In this document: piece by piece, positions 25,101-37,499 of the stretch | Layout: each line of letters begins with the position of its first letter | Position numbering within the stretch: the stretch's first letter is position 1 | Assembly (NCBI GenBank): GCA_021904315.1 | Contig: CM038913.1 | Coordinates: forward strand, 5,579,958-5,643,957 | Length of the DNA: 64,000 bases | Source of the DNA: Sphagnum magellanicum | Lineage: Eukaryota > Streptophyta > Sphagnopsida > Sphagnales > Sphagnaceae | Direction of reading: 5' to 3' | Notes under the pieces: model-generated | What the model saw: the letters and a program-made list of their open reading frames with translations, nothing else | The model's database searches: none | Told to the model about the DNA's origin: nothing | Position numbers and translations under genes: made by a program

Positions 25101-28100
25101 GAGTTATGATTTTTGAAAACTTAGAAATAATAATCATACTAAGAAACACAATATGTTTTAACTTATGTTTAATTGAAAACATGAGTCACAAGTTAAGTTG
25201 AATTATTGTATTTGGATAGAGTACTTTTGTTTTTGTGAAAAATCATTCAATATATAATACACATTATGACGTTCCTTTTGTTCTTTCATTTTTATGTTTT
25301 AACTTGATATGTGTCCAAAATTAAATCACCAACATCATTATAGAATTCAAAAAGTGCTTACATGAAATATGGGTTTTTATCACATTGTTTTCAAACCATT
25401 TGCAATTTAAGGTGATTTGATTATTTTCACCAATCGCAAATAACCAATAATGATTTTTAACACTACAATGTTATCATAATTTTTTGGTTCAAACTAAATA
25501 TAATTATATTGTGTTGATGTTTAATAACAAACAATGCACAATGGTTTTGTTCAAAAACATTTTAAATAAATAAATGGATTGTTGTTTACAAACATTAGGT
25601 CGTTTATTAATAAGAAATCTATGCATCTTCATTTTTATAATATCATTACAAAATTTACATTAAAACTTTGTTCAATAAGGAAATCATTTCTAAATATACA
25701 TTTCAATCTTCAATGCTTGAATTTCAATGTCTTTTATTTTTTATGTTAAAACTTTTGAAATTTTCTTTGAAGTTTTAAAGTATGATTCATGATTAAAATA
25801 TGAATTCAAAATAATTTTTATTAATTTTTTTGACTCATGTTATTATTGAAGAAGTGATTAATATTGTAATTTTCTTACTACAATTAAAATGCTGGATTGT
25901 TTTTTAAAGTTTGCAAAAATAAATCTTTTAATTCAAGGTTGAATTTCAATAATTTGATATTAATCTCATATTGATCAACCAAGATTTTTATACTTTTGAT
26001 TATTATTAACAAATCAAACATTTGACATCATTTTTTATTCAAAATTATTTTTGCAATCAAGTCATCGTAATATTCATAATTACGTCAAAAAAGAAGTTTT
26101 AAAAAATATTTATTATTCAAATTCAAATCAAACTTGGTTTTTTTAAGTAATTAAAGTAATGATTGTGATGAAAATTATTGCATGTTTTGTAATAAAAAAA
26201 TTTCATGAAACGTGAATCATATTGAAAAATAATAAAAAATGTAAATTAAATCAACGATTTTTAAAACTTCAAAAAAATATATAATTGTTTAGGCAATTTC
26301 ATATTGGTTTTTTTTTTAAATGGTAAAATACATAATTAACCTTGTATTGATTTCTTATTTTATTTTATAATTTGAAATGAAAAATAATTATGCCTTTTGT
26401 GTTGATTTTAAGATGGAGTAACAATTACTATTATATGGTTTATAATCTATGTGAAAAAATATTTTCCATCATGTTATGAAATGATTATGGACCATACATG
26501 TAAGTCTTTGTTTTCTTTGCTTCATAATACATATGTACATGAAATTTTAATTTTTTATTAATTTTTTAAAAAATCAAAAAGGTTTTGTAAACTTATAATT
26601 TAACCTTTACTTTATTATTTTGATGCCAAAATAGGCTACTTGTCACCAAATGTCAATGATACAAACATGATGTTGATGTTTATGAAATGTATGAAAATAA
26701 ATCATTGATTTAAATTATCATTATTATTCAATGTAAATTTTTTATTATTAAATGTGTAATAAAGTTTCATATTTCAACATATGGTTTATTTTGATAAAAT
26801 TTGCAAAAAAGTATGAATTTAAATGTAAGTCACTACATTTTTTATTTTTTTTAATGAATTTTCACATGCTAGTGTGAAAAAAATCAGTGGTCAAGATTTT
26901 AATATCACACATTTTGAGAGAATGTTTGTTTTTGAAAGTATCATAGTTTATTTGGTGCAATTGATGTCAAATAAATTTTTTTATATTGTTTGTCATATTT
27001 CATGAAAAGTTTATATAATTACATGTTTATTAATATTGATTGGGATGGTTGTCATAAAAATAATGATAGAATTAAATTGTATTAATTTATATATATAATG
27101 AATACATCATAAAATTGAAGTATGAACATCAAATTTGCGATTTATGAAAATGTCATTTTCATTTTATTTTTGATAAAATGCGATATCTATTTACTAATAC
27201 ATGGTTTTTATTATTTAATTTTTAAAATTATTGTTGTTGTTCATTTTATTCTAAACTTAAGTCAACTGATCATAAAATCAAAAATATTTATTTATTTTTT
27301 TACCTTTTTCAAAAAATTAAAACAATTTACACATGAAAAAAGTTGAAAAGTTTGAAAATTTTCAACAAGGTCTAATAAGTATGAGTTTGATTATGTGAGA
27401 TGCATGTTTATTATTATTTTACATTTTAAAATATTCCTTCACATAATTTAACACATTATGTCATTTTCTTGGCTTTCAATTTTTTTTTTAAACTTTAAAA
27501 ATATCACAAAATTTGTGACATGCCACATGTCATTTAACTATTAATTGACCTCACATTTTATGAATGTGCCACATGTCAACATTGTGAATGCGCCATGTCA
27601 CCAAACCATTGGCCAAATGTTCGATTTACGAAATTGTAACATAGTCGAAATGTTTAATTTACATAGTTGCAACCTAGTTGAAATTATAATTATATTTTTG
27701 GCTGATGTCATGCTTAATTAAAGAATGAAGTTCATTCATTGGTCAAATGTAATTGACAACATCCTTCGACTACATTAGTACAACAATTTTTCAACTAAAT
27801 TAGCAAATAGTGCCATGTAGTGGTTATTGTTAAGATGTTGACATGTGGCATACATTTTCGATTATAATTTCATTTTCGCCTTACACTTTTCAACATTATT
27901 GGTTAATAGTTGCAAAAAATAAATTCAAATGCAAAAAATAAATTGCAATTATATGTGTAGTCTTCGACTTTGTTTATAGTTGAATAGTAATTAAAAATGT
28001 GGTTGCAAAAAGGGGGGTTTTTTACTAGTCATAAGTCATTGATTATTAATGAATGACACTAAAAATGCGTAACTAGGATTCATAATTGAATAATTATGAA

Positions 28101-28500
28101 TTTGTTTTGGTATAAGGTTATCATGTTATGTTTGTATGAACCATAATGGAAAAAAGATCATGAAATTGAACTCACTGGACTAAAACTTCATGTTTTTAAT
28201 AATTAAATGACAAATTTAAAAATCAATTTATGTTTGACACACAAAGGATTCAATTTAAAGATTGATTTATTCATATTTTTTATAATTACTATAATCCTTA
28301 TATTTTTACAAATAGGGTTTTCAATTGAAAATTATGGAGATCAACAAGATATGAATATAGAGGCAGATTATGAATACTTATTGTTAAATAATTGGCCATT
28401 AAATAGTTTTGATATCGATTCATATGTTATAACAAGTCTAAGCAATGTAAATAGGAACACAAAGTTTTATGAACCTAGTTGGCCCATTTCAAATTGTGGT
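22155..28500. other. CSN6 downstream region grading into an AT-rich desert
   Basis: To about 24 kb the DNA has gene-like composition and probably includes the CSN6 3' end. A minus-strand ORF at 23684-23902 (72 codons) is unrecognised. From 24 to 28.2 kb the sequence is extremely AT-rich with no meaningful ORF. The only structure found is the inverted-repeat pair at 27567-27850. A 104-codon AT-rich ORF at 28207-28521 has a hydrophobic stretch but no recognisable features, and I do not call it a gene. Confidence 0.55.
27567..27850. mobile_element. Possible MITE bounded by a perfect 16-bp inverted repeat
   Basis: TGCCACATGTCAACAT at 27567-27582 is exactly inverted at 27835-27850, giving a 284-bp unit with no coding capacity. 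No convincing target-site duplication was found, so family assignment is not possible. Confidence 0.45.
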
Positions 28501-28678
28501 TTCATTTTGTCAAAATTATAAAGGTGTCAACATTCTCCAAAAGTTTGGAGGTGATTATTAATTTTTGACAAAATTATGGAGTTGTGGTTTAATTAACAAA
28601 ATTATGAAATTATTGCAATATTTAATCAAATTATGGAATCCACCTTAATTTTCCCAAAATTATGGGGCTAGGATTTAG

Positions 28679-29030
28679 TTTTGCCAAAAATATGGAGTTG
28701 TATCAAATTTTGCCAAATTTATGTAGCTATGTGATGTTTTGCCAAATTTATGGAATGATGTCAAATTTTGCCAAAAATATGGAATTATGTCAAGTTTTAC
28801 CAAAAATATGGGATTATGTTAAGTTTTGCCAAAAATATGGAATTATACCAAATTTTTACCAAAAATATGGAGTTATGTCAAGTTTTGCCAAAAATATGGA
28901 ATTATTTTTATATGTCAATTTTTACCAAAAATATAGAATTGTGTCTTAGTTTTGCCAAATTTATGGAGTTCTATCAAGTTTTGCCAAAATTATGGACTTT
29001 TATTTACTTTGTGCCAAATTTATAAAATAT
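28679..29030. repeat. 29-bp minisatellite
   Basis: Eleven to twelve units read TTTTGCCAAAAATATGGAAT followed by TATGTCAAG, mostly 29 bp (one 37, several 30). More degenerate ATTATGG-containing units extend left to about 28500. Because 29 is not a multiple of three, each reading frame shows a similar repeated peptide (such as FAKNMEL and LPKIW). The ORFs here are therefore artefacts of the repeat. Confidence 0.92.
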
Positions 29031-29040
29031 ATATAAAATT

Positions 29041-29253
29041 TTGACATTTGACATTTGGTGTACATTGATAGTTGTCATTTGAAATATTTTGCATTTCGTA
29101 TATTTACATTTTTGACATTTGGCATTTGGTGTACATTGTTAGTTATCATTTGAGATATTTTGCATTGGGTAGTTGTAAATTTTTGACATTTGGCATTTGG
29201 TGTACATACATAATTATCATTTGGGATATTTTGCATTTGATAGTTATATACAT
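29041..29253. repeat. 71-bp tandem repeat, three copies
   Basis: Units start at 29041, 29112 and 29183 with TTGACATTTG(A/G)CATTTGGTG, followed by TACAT and then a TATTTTGCATT block. They abut the 29-bp minisatellite and precede the decayed coding locus. Confidence 0.85.
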
Positions 29254-29364
29254 TTGATGTTTGGGATATTTGGTATATTTGGCATTTTGTAGATTTGAGA
29301 TTTTTTTTTTTAGATATTTGTCATTTGGTAGATTTGATATTTTCTTTTTGTAGATATTTATAAT

Positions 29365-30840
29365 ATGCCTCGTGTTAAAAATACGAGTCGTTTTACAAAT
29401 GGTACTATAACACAAATGCGTCCATCAATTATTTTAGTCCACTCAACTTTTACTTTGAAGCGTTTATATGCTCATACACCCCTTGCTAACATAATACATG
29501 GTCCACTAGTTCAATTTCCTCCTCTTAGTGGACCATGCACTAATTTATTGGAGCATTGTAATATTAATCATCCAGACTTTGTATATTTTGATATAACTTG
29601 CTTCATGATGTTGACCATGGATTTACCAGCATTGTTTGGGATTACGGTTTGCCCAGCAAATCGAAAGGTGCTAGTGAAAAATCTTCCAAAGTTTCATGAT
29701 TGACTTCATGTGATTTCTGACCCCATAATGGTGAAGGTGTATGTTGGGAGTGATGAGCATGAAAGAGTTGCATTCAAGGATGATTTGGTGAATACTTTAC
29801 GCCGGGCTTTTGATATGACATTGACTTGTAATGCTAATAGTTTAACACTATCACGGAACCAAGTTAATGTTCCTATTTCGACCATGTCAAATGTTCTGCA
29901 TTCTTTAGGTGTCAGAGTATGTCGAGTTTCATTATTTGGGATGAAGTGGGAAATTCCGAATGCAGAGCCCATGATTGATCATTTCATACAACGATATCGT
30001 GCAAAGATGAGTTCTTCTGTTCCAATAGAAAAGAATATGTTTGATTATGGGGTCCAATTTCCTATAGGTGGATTACAGCTTTACAAGTTTCGTGAAGTGC
30101 AATGCGAAGCGGAGAGGTTCATGGAAGGTACTGTGCACGAGATGTGCAATGTGCAAGGCTATGGGTCTTTGGACTTTAGACCAATTATTGACCCACATAT
30201 AGTTAAGGTCAAAGTTTATCAAATACTATGTCATGAGATTTTTTCTATGATATAGAGGCAGATGTTAGATGACATGTCAACTACTATGCGCACAATGTGT
30301 ATTAAGCTGAGCCAATTATAGGATTTGATGGAACATTGGGGAGCAATGACAAAAGATATGCTAAGTTGTCGCATTTTAAGCATTAGGGTTGAGGTTATTG
30401 TCCATATAGAGATGGTCATTGCTGGACGTCGACTTTGTAGTGAGTTGGATTTATTCTAGATTGGAAGCCTAAAAAGCGCATTGGGTGGCCCTTTTGGTAT
30501 GATATCATGTGCATTTGACATGTTTTTATATTAGTTTTGCTTTCACATCTCAACATTTGCAATAGAAATTCATGGAAAAAATGACTATGCACCATTTATT
30601 CGAGTGCGAAGTGCTTACACTTTTGCTCACCAAGCTATTGGCTGGAGTGGCAAATTCATGGGGCGTTAATTATAGGAGGCACGAGATTAGTCTGAAGTTG
30701 CAGCTCAAACTTCAACATGAAACATGGTAAAAAAGGGAGGATTAGAGTTTGGATACGATGGCTGGGAGTTGGATTCACCTCAAGATCAAGCATTGATTTA
30801 GGATTTTTTAGACCATGCAAAATGTCTAGGAGTTTCATAA
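29365..30840 (+). pseudogene. Decayed coding locus of unknown family
   Basis: One frame is open from the ATG at 29365 to the stop at 30253, apart from a single TGA at 29701-29703. That would be about 297 codons of normal amino-acid composition in an otherwise extremely AT-rich desert. It includes RSIILVHSTFTL-like and PTMSNVLHSLGVRV-like stretches. After 30255 coding sense moves between frames. One gives GYCPYRDGHCWTSTL (from about 30390) and ILDWKPKKRIGWPFWYDIM (30453-30509). Another gives FIRVRSAYTFAHQAIGWSGKFMG (about 30595-30663). Several stops fall where Trp would fit. I do not recognise the family. It may be a transposon-borne ORF or a captured host gene. No intron boundaries, inverted repeats or LTRs could be assigned. 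Confidence 0.55.
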
Positions 30841-33800
30841 CATTATTAGATGATTGATTATTTACAAAAGGTTTAACACACCCCCCTTCAAATCAATTAT
30901 TTTATGACAATCATAATATTGTGAGCGCCCTTATGGTACAAGTTAGAAGAATTAATGTTCCTTTTCAAAACCACAACATAGATGCTAACCCTTTTATTTT
31001 TCAACATTCTATTATATTGTGATGTTCATTTTTATAATTTTTTAGTAACATCCCAACATAAATGTAACATATAAAATATAATTAAAAATTCATGAATAAT
31101 TAACGCAAATGACGAGGGGTTAAAATGAATTAATAGGAACCAATCGCGATGTTTTGAATCATTATGACTTGAAAAGATTATGTGACAGTTCAAGATTGAA
31201 TATAAAGTTTTAAAATAGTGCTTAACAATGGTGTTTGAACAATGCTTTTACAATGTTTCATTATGTTAAAAAACATTGGTTATGGGTTTTAAAATGTGTT
31301 GGAGATGTATTTTATGTTTATTTATTACCTTTCCAACTTTACTACATGTTAAATTCACATATGAGATAAAATTTCACATAAATATAACATATACTTTCAA
31401 CATTAACTTATTTTATGAAATTTATGAACATCAAAACCAAGGATTCGTTACATCAAAATTAGCTCCTATTATTCTGAAGTTGTGAACTGTAATAGGTGCA
31501 CAATTGATTAGTATGAACAATTCCTAAAAATATGAGAATTATGCAACTTTTAAGGTAAAGCTAACGTTGTAACTCTAATGGCAATTAATGGATGGACATT
31601 AATTTTGTTTTTTAATTTTATGATACTTCCTAAAGACTTGGCTGTAATTATAAAATGTTGTAATAAAAGAAGATTTAAATTTTATTTTATTTTTGAATTT
31701 AATGAAATTTATTGCATATGGAATTTTCTTTCACATGAAAAAAATGTAATTTCAAATCAAGGGGTTAGGGTTGCTTTTTGGTTCAACTTACCATGTAGTT
31801 AATAAATTTAATATGGGTAACTACAATAGTTCCTGTAGGTAATGCTTTAATTTACATTTACATATAACCACATCCATTGTCTTAATTTGTTGTTAGTACA
31901 CAAACCAATATTCATTTTGATTACGACACAAACTATATTCAAATATCACTAAAATTGTAAGATTTTGTATGTGGCTCCCATGTCTTCTTGCTCTCAATTA
32001 ACATGAAGCATGATGTGTATGATAAAATCATAGCCTACTTACATTGATATTTTTTGAAATGAATCCAATGATTAGAAACATTACATGCAAGATTTACTAT
32101 GTGGTCAAGATATCTATGCAATCAAAGTGGATGATTCTACACAAAACTTTTTTTCCTAATTGGGGTGTAGGTTACAAGAAATTATGTAAGAAATTATTTA
32201 CGTGTCTCTCACAATGGTAGGATCTCATGTAAAAAAAAGTAAATAAACATTGAGAATCCTATGAAAGTTCAACCATCACTTACACCAATCTTATTACGAC
32301 ATGTTTTGTTGGTTGCCACCTTGTCATAGATTTCAAACGTGGTAAAAAATACATATCAAATATATTGCACCAATGGGTGTAATAAGAGTATGCTAAAAAA
32401 ATTATCCCATGCAAGAAAGTTTGATTTTGATTGTACACGCTAACTAATTGCCATCACCTTGCATTGATGGGAAATTATAATATAGATAGTTTAAGCAATT
32501 CACATGGGTAATGAATTTTTTTTTTTCCATCACCTTATATTGATGGGAAATTATAATATGGATAGCTTGAACAATTCGCATGTGTAGTGAATTTTTTTAA
32601 CATATAACCAAATTTGTCCTGTAATTTGTTGTTAAGATATGAACCATCATTTGATTTAATGTCAGAAAATGGAATGTAAATTGCATAAAAACTTTTTAAT
32701 ATTTAGTGATTTCATAACACATTGATAATAATTATAAATAGAATACACATGCAAATACACACAAATGAACCAATAATGTTACTTTATAAAAAGACTTTGA
32801 ATCCTTTCTAATTTTTTTTTCAAATTTTTCGTATAAAAGAAAGTTTGAATGAAATATTTTGTAACTTGGCATTTAAAATACATATAGTTTCCCCCCAAAA
32901 TCACATGTTTTTGTATTAATAATTGTTGAATAAATATGAATTTGTCAAAATTTGTAGAATTTATTAGAATTTGTCCAAATATATCACCAAATGTCAATGC
33001 CATTTGAATAAATATGAATTTGTCAAAATGTGTAGAATTTATTAAATTTTTTTAAAAAATGAATTAATTCAAAGGGTGTTTTTAGGTAGGTGCTAAAAGA
33101 TATTTAGGTATGTGGCCTTTATGTAATTTATTTCAAAACTCAAATGGTGTCTTTAAGTAGGTGCTAATAAACCCCTTCCCCCCCCCATGTAAGTATTTAG
33201 TGTTTATAAATAAGTTTTATGTAAATCCATAAGTGGCACTTAGGTTTCCTACAATTAAAATAAATTTTTAAGTGTATACATAGATTTATTTAATAGACTT
33301 TAAATAACCTCTTAAGTACTCCTTAGGTATTCCATATGCATTGTAGATCCTTATATGTTTCCTTAAAAAATCATTATACAAACTTGGAACCCCCCCCTTT
33401 AAAACCCCCCACATATTTTTTAACAAAAAAAATTATTAAACAAAAATACCTATTAAATACCCCTTAATGTGTTATGTAATCCTTGGAATCTCATGTAAAT
33501 GTGTTTCATAACATAAATAAACCTTTGAGTAAACAAGTGGGTGAAATCAAAACATAACACAAAGAAGAAACTCAAATCATCTTAGGCTAAAGAGTCAATT
33601 TTGAATATTTGTTTTTGTTATTCCTAGGAACACAATCTTTAGACTTCCCTAAAAAATAGGATGTGATGTAAGTACAAAACAAGACATTGTCAAAGGTCAT
33701 GAATGTAGATTATGGTATGTTCATAATGTCATGGTTTAATATCATGTGAAAACAAACAATACCTTCATAATGTCAAGTTCATTAATATTTTCAATTAAAG

Positions 33801-36800
33801 TTCCTTTGAACTACAATGATAGCCAACCTTTTTTTGTAGGTGAAATTTTTCCAAAAACAAAATCAAAATTTTTTAAATTGAAAATGATGCGATTTTGGTG
33901 CTTTCTATCACCAATTTATTTATTTTTAAATCACTATATTTTTATATTTGACTTTCAATGTGTAGCCATAAATATAAAAGGTTGATTCAAAATTTTGGTT
34001 TATAAAAAATTTTGGTTAAATATTCCTAGGGATGATTGCTAGTATTTTACACCTTTTATCAATGATTGCCACTTAGGTAACATTTTGAAAATCTTTAAAA
34101 TCCAAGTAATAATAGCATTGAATTTAAATCACATATAATTCATTTCACTTGTTCAATGTTTGGTCTTAATGACAAAGTCCTTGTCAAGTACATGTTCCAA
34201 ATTCTCATAATTTAACCATTACATCTGTTCACCGATATTGAACCTCCCCCCTTTAATTTTTATGTTAAAATTTTCATTTTTTGTTTTAAAGTAGATTCGA
34301 AAGTTGATTTTGGGTTTTGAATTGGATTATGATATTGTATGGATTTCATCTTCCATCATTTAATTTCATCCATGAAAAGTGTAATCATTGTGCATTTTTC
34401 ATTCATAACACATTTAAATTTTTTTTAAAGGCTAAGCATGATAAAATAAACAAAAAAAAAGTTTTATCAAGGTTGGATGTAAGTATATGTAAAATAGTTT
34501 AATAAAATTCATGATCAAATTATTGTGCATTGAAGGTTTTTACTTGAATGTTCAAAAACATGATAATTTTTCACCATTGCACATTAATTTAAAAATTTCA
34601 ACTTATTTCAATAAGTTTTTTACTTACTTGTTTGGAATATGAATAAATATGAAATCAATTTTTTGCAATGTGGACTTCTATAAAATGCATGGTAAATATG
34701 TTTTAACAAATAGAATATATAATATATTTCCAATGGTGCTTTCAAAAATACAATGATCTTTATTTCATAGCATAATATAAATATATTTCATTCAGTATTT
34801 TGTGTTGAATGCATCAAACAAAAATTTATTATCCATTTTTTGGGTTTTTTAATTTATTTTTAAAATTCATAGTTTTAGAAAAATAGATTTATAAATTTAA
34901 TAAAAGACCCAAAAGGTTTTTTATTGTACTTCTACACATTTCAATGTTATATTATTGTTTTCATATGCAATATACATGATAAAAAGTGGAAATCCCTACT
35001 TTACCATTCTTATGCCATTTAACAAAGTTCTTTTTGTGACAAGCTTAATGATGAAAAAATCTTTTGAAACCTCTTTGAATTCATTTCCCAAATAGATACA
35101 AATGGAAGTAGTGTTATTTATCGCTTTCAACATGATCAATGTTAATTTAAACATGACCTTGTAGAATAGCCTTGTTCGTCTTGTTTCATGTTCCAAAGTT
35201 CTTTCATTTTATGATTTATTTCTTTAAATATATATGTGCATACTTCCTAATGCATGCCATGTTGCTATATGTGATTAATATTATTTTGAAACTTGTCTTG
35301 TTATAATTTGTTATAGTTCACTTGTTTCCATAAGCAATACATTTGGATGTCATAATTTTGTGTTGGTGACACCTTACATCTCGGTTAGTTATATAGTATG
35401 TACATAATTATTTCAAAGGAAAAAAATTGAAAAAAATCTAGAAAATCACACAACAATAATCACATTTACACTGCCTACCTTTTTGAAAATTTTGAAAAAA
35501 AAGTGTTGGAAGTGAAAACTTTGAAGGACATAATATATGGTGTATTCATGGAACATTGAAAGATCTTTTTCCCAAGGAATGGGCATTTCTAAACAATAGA
35601 CTTTCATGAGCCCCATCGATCATACAACTTGAAAATTGGGAGTCACGAAAAACATAGTTCAATAAAAACTTTAATACTTAATTGTGTGTATCACATGAAC
35701 ATCACTTTTCATAAGATATTGCATTTAGATTCAGATTTCAAATGTTATTATTAATCATAACACATTCATATCAAATTTGTGTGATAATTGAAAGACAAAA
35801 CCATTGCAAGAAAAACACAATTAATTAAAACCCAAAACAAATTTGTTATTAAAAAAACCATTCCACAAAACAAAACCACACATGAATAAAAGTTCTCCAC
35901 ATGCTCAACAAAATCTAAATTTGAAGATTCAATATCAATGCACTTGAGCATCATGTCCATGACTTCACCATTCTCAAATAATTCTTTCCAAACCTGTTGT
36001 TCAACAATATTTTCAAAAGTGTCATCCATACTTCATACCACAAAATAGACAAGAACATGCATTTGTTCTACATTCTCCACTTGAAATACCAAATAGACAA
36101 GATCAGGCATTTGATTCTACAATCTCCAATCGAAATTGGTTGCCAAATGCATTCAACAACCCACACTTGCCACACCCTTTCACGATCATTTTTATTTGAA
36201 ATCCTACACTTTAGGCAAATTTCCAAAAATTAATCACGCATGTTTTCACATAATATACTTATATGAAGATCAAGTTGAACATCAGAGATATTTTTCTCTA
36301 TCTATTTTGAATTGATGTTGTCAACTAGTGTTTGAAATGGATTGTGGAACCACATCTCAAAGGCCTTCAAACAATAATAGCTCATTATGGCTAATGCAAC
36401 TAAAGCAAAACAAATTAGTGCTCATAAGAAATCCTTTAAACCATAGTAAAGAAACCGGATTGAGAGCAAGAAGACTACCTGAACATCCAAACGACATGTC
36501 TAACTCAAAAGGTAAGTTATGATATTGATTTTTTTCCAACATGACTAAGCTTTCAATATTCACATGATAACTAATATCTTGCCTTCACTTAGACATCATG
36601 TTGCATTAGATTTCTGGAAAATCTTGGAAAAACTAATTATACATTGAACTTAGCAAACAAATCAATCTCCTTACAATGGGAATAGGAAAAGAAACCAATT
36701 TGATCAGTATTGATGACCAATTTTGTAGGACCAGCATAACACCTTCACTAAGTAGGCAACTACGTAAGCCATGAATTTTCAATGAATCTCCTAGTTTGAT

Positions 36801-37499
36801 GGGAATCTGGCGCATGTTGTGGTTGCACATCAATAGCTCAATTTTAACTGTTTCTACAAGAATGCTCATGTCCATTGTATTGTGTCACCTTAAGCTTACA
36901 CAATAGCTTGGATGTACAAGCAAAAAAATCGGTTTGACAATCCTCACATTAAAAGCTTGGCCTGCATCTTTCACCCCCACAATCAAATCACAATTTTTTT
37001 ACCAAATCGGGTCTAGATGCAAGAGGTCCATTGTGTGGAGTTGAAGGTGTGGATTGATAATGCATTCCAACACAGGGAAAACACTTTGGCTTCAAGTGCC
37101 CTCTGGTAGTAACCCAAATGTACAAAGGACCATGACAGGTTGGTTTCCCAACTGCAGAGACATACATGGCAGCATATTGCCAACTCCCATGCTACAGAAG
37201 CTGCTCAAATATGTTCCATGCAAATGCGAAAAAGTTATCTCAAAAGATAAGAGAGACATACATGGATTGCAAAGCAGCCTCTCAGAGACTTCATTCTTAG
37301 GAATTGTAAGAAGAAATGTCTCAGAAAAGATAAAAGAGTTTGCCTCTCACATATGGAAATAATTTCACATCAGATGCAACTGATGTATGACAAAAGTTGG
37401 AACTTTAATCTCACCTTGAAAAATGTCTCTTTCAGTTGAACAGCTTCAATACAAACTACTACTTGGTTCTAAGCATTGAGGTGCACAGCCCATATTTTG
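30841..37499. other. AT-rich desert and FIP37 downstream region
   Basis: From 30.8 to about 36 kb the DNA is AT-rich with short homopolymers, a poly-C run near 33.18 kb and small tandem duplications (32451-32602; 32938-33050). No gene is supported. ORFs at 35766-36029 (minus, 87 codons, hydrophobic C-terminal half) and 36328-36522 (plus) are unrecognised. From about 36.3 kb composition becomes more gene-like and probably includes the FIP37 3' flank. A plus-strand ORF at 37054-37362 (102 codons) is unrecognised. Confidence 0.5.
32451..32602. repeat. 76-bp tandem duplication
   Basis: CCATCACCTT at 32451 and again at 32527, each followed by ATTGATGGGAAATTATAATA and a matching downstream block ending in a T run. 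Confidence 0.85.

Noticed and set aside
28207..28521. 104-codon ORF with a hydrophobic segment
   Set aside because: AT-rich DNA readily gives Ile/Phe-rich open frames, and no homology or gene context is visible.
28662..29025. Overlapping ORFs with repeated KNMEL/LPKIW peptides
   Set aside because: They are products of the 29-bp minisatellite read in different frames.
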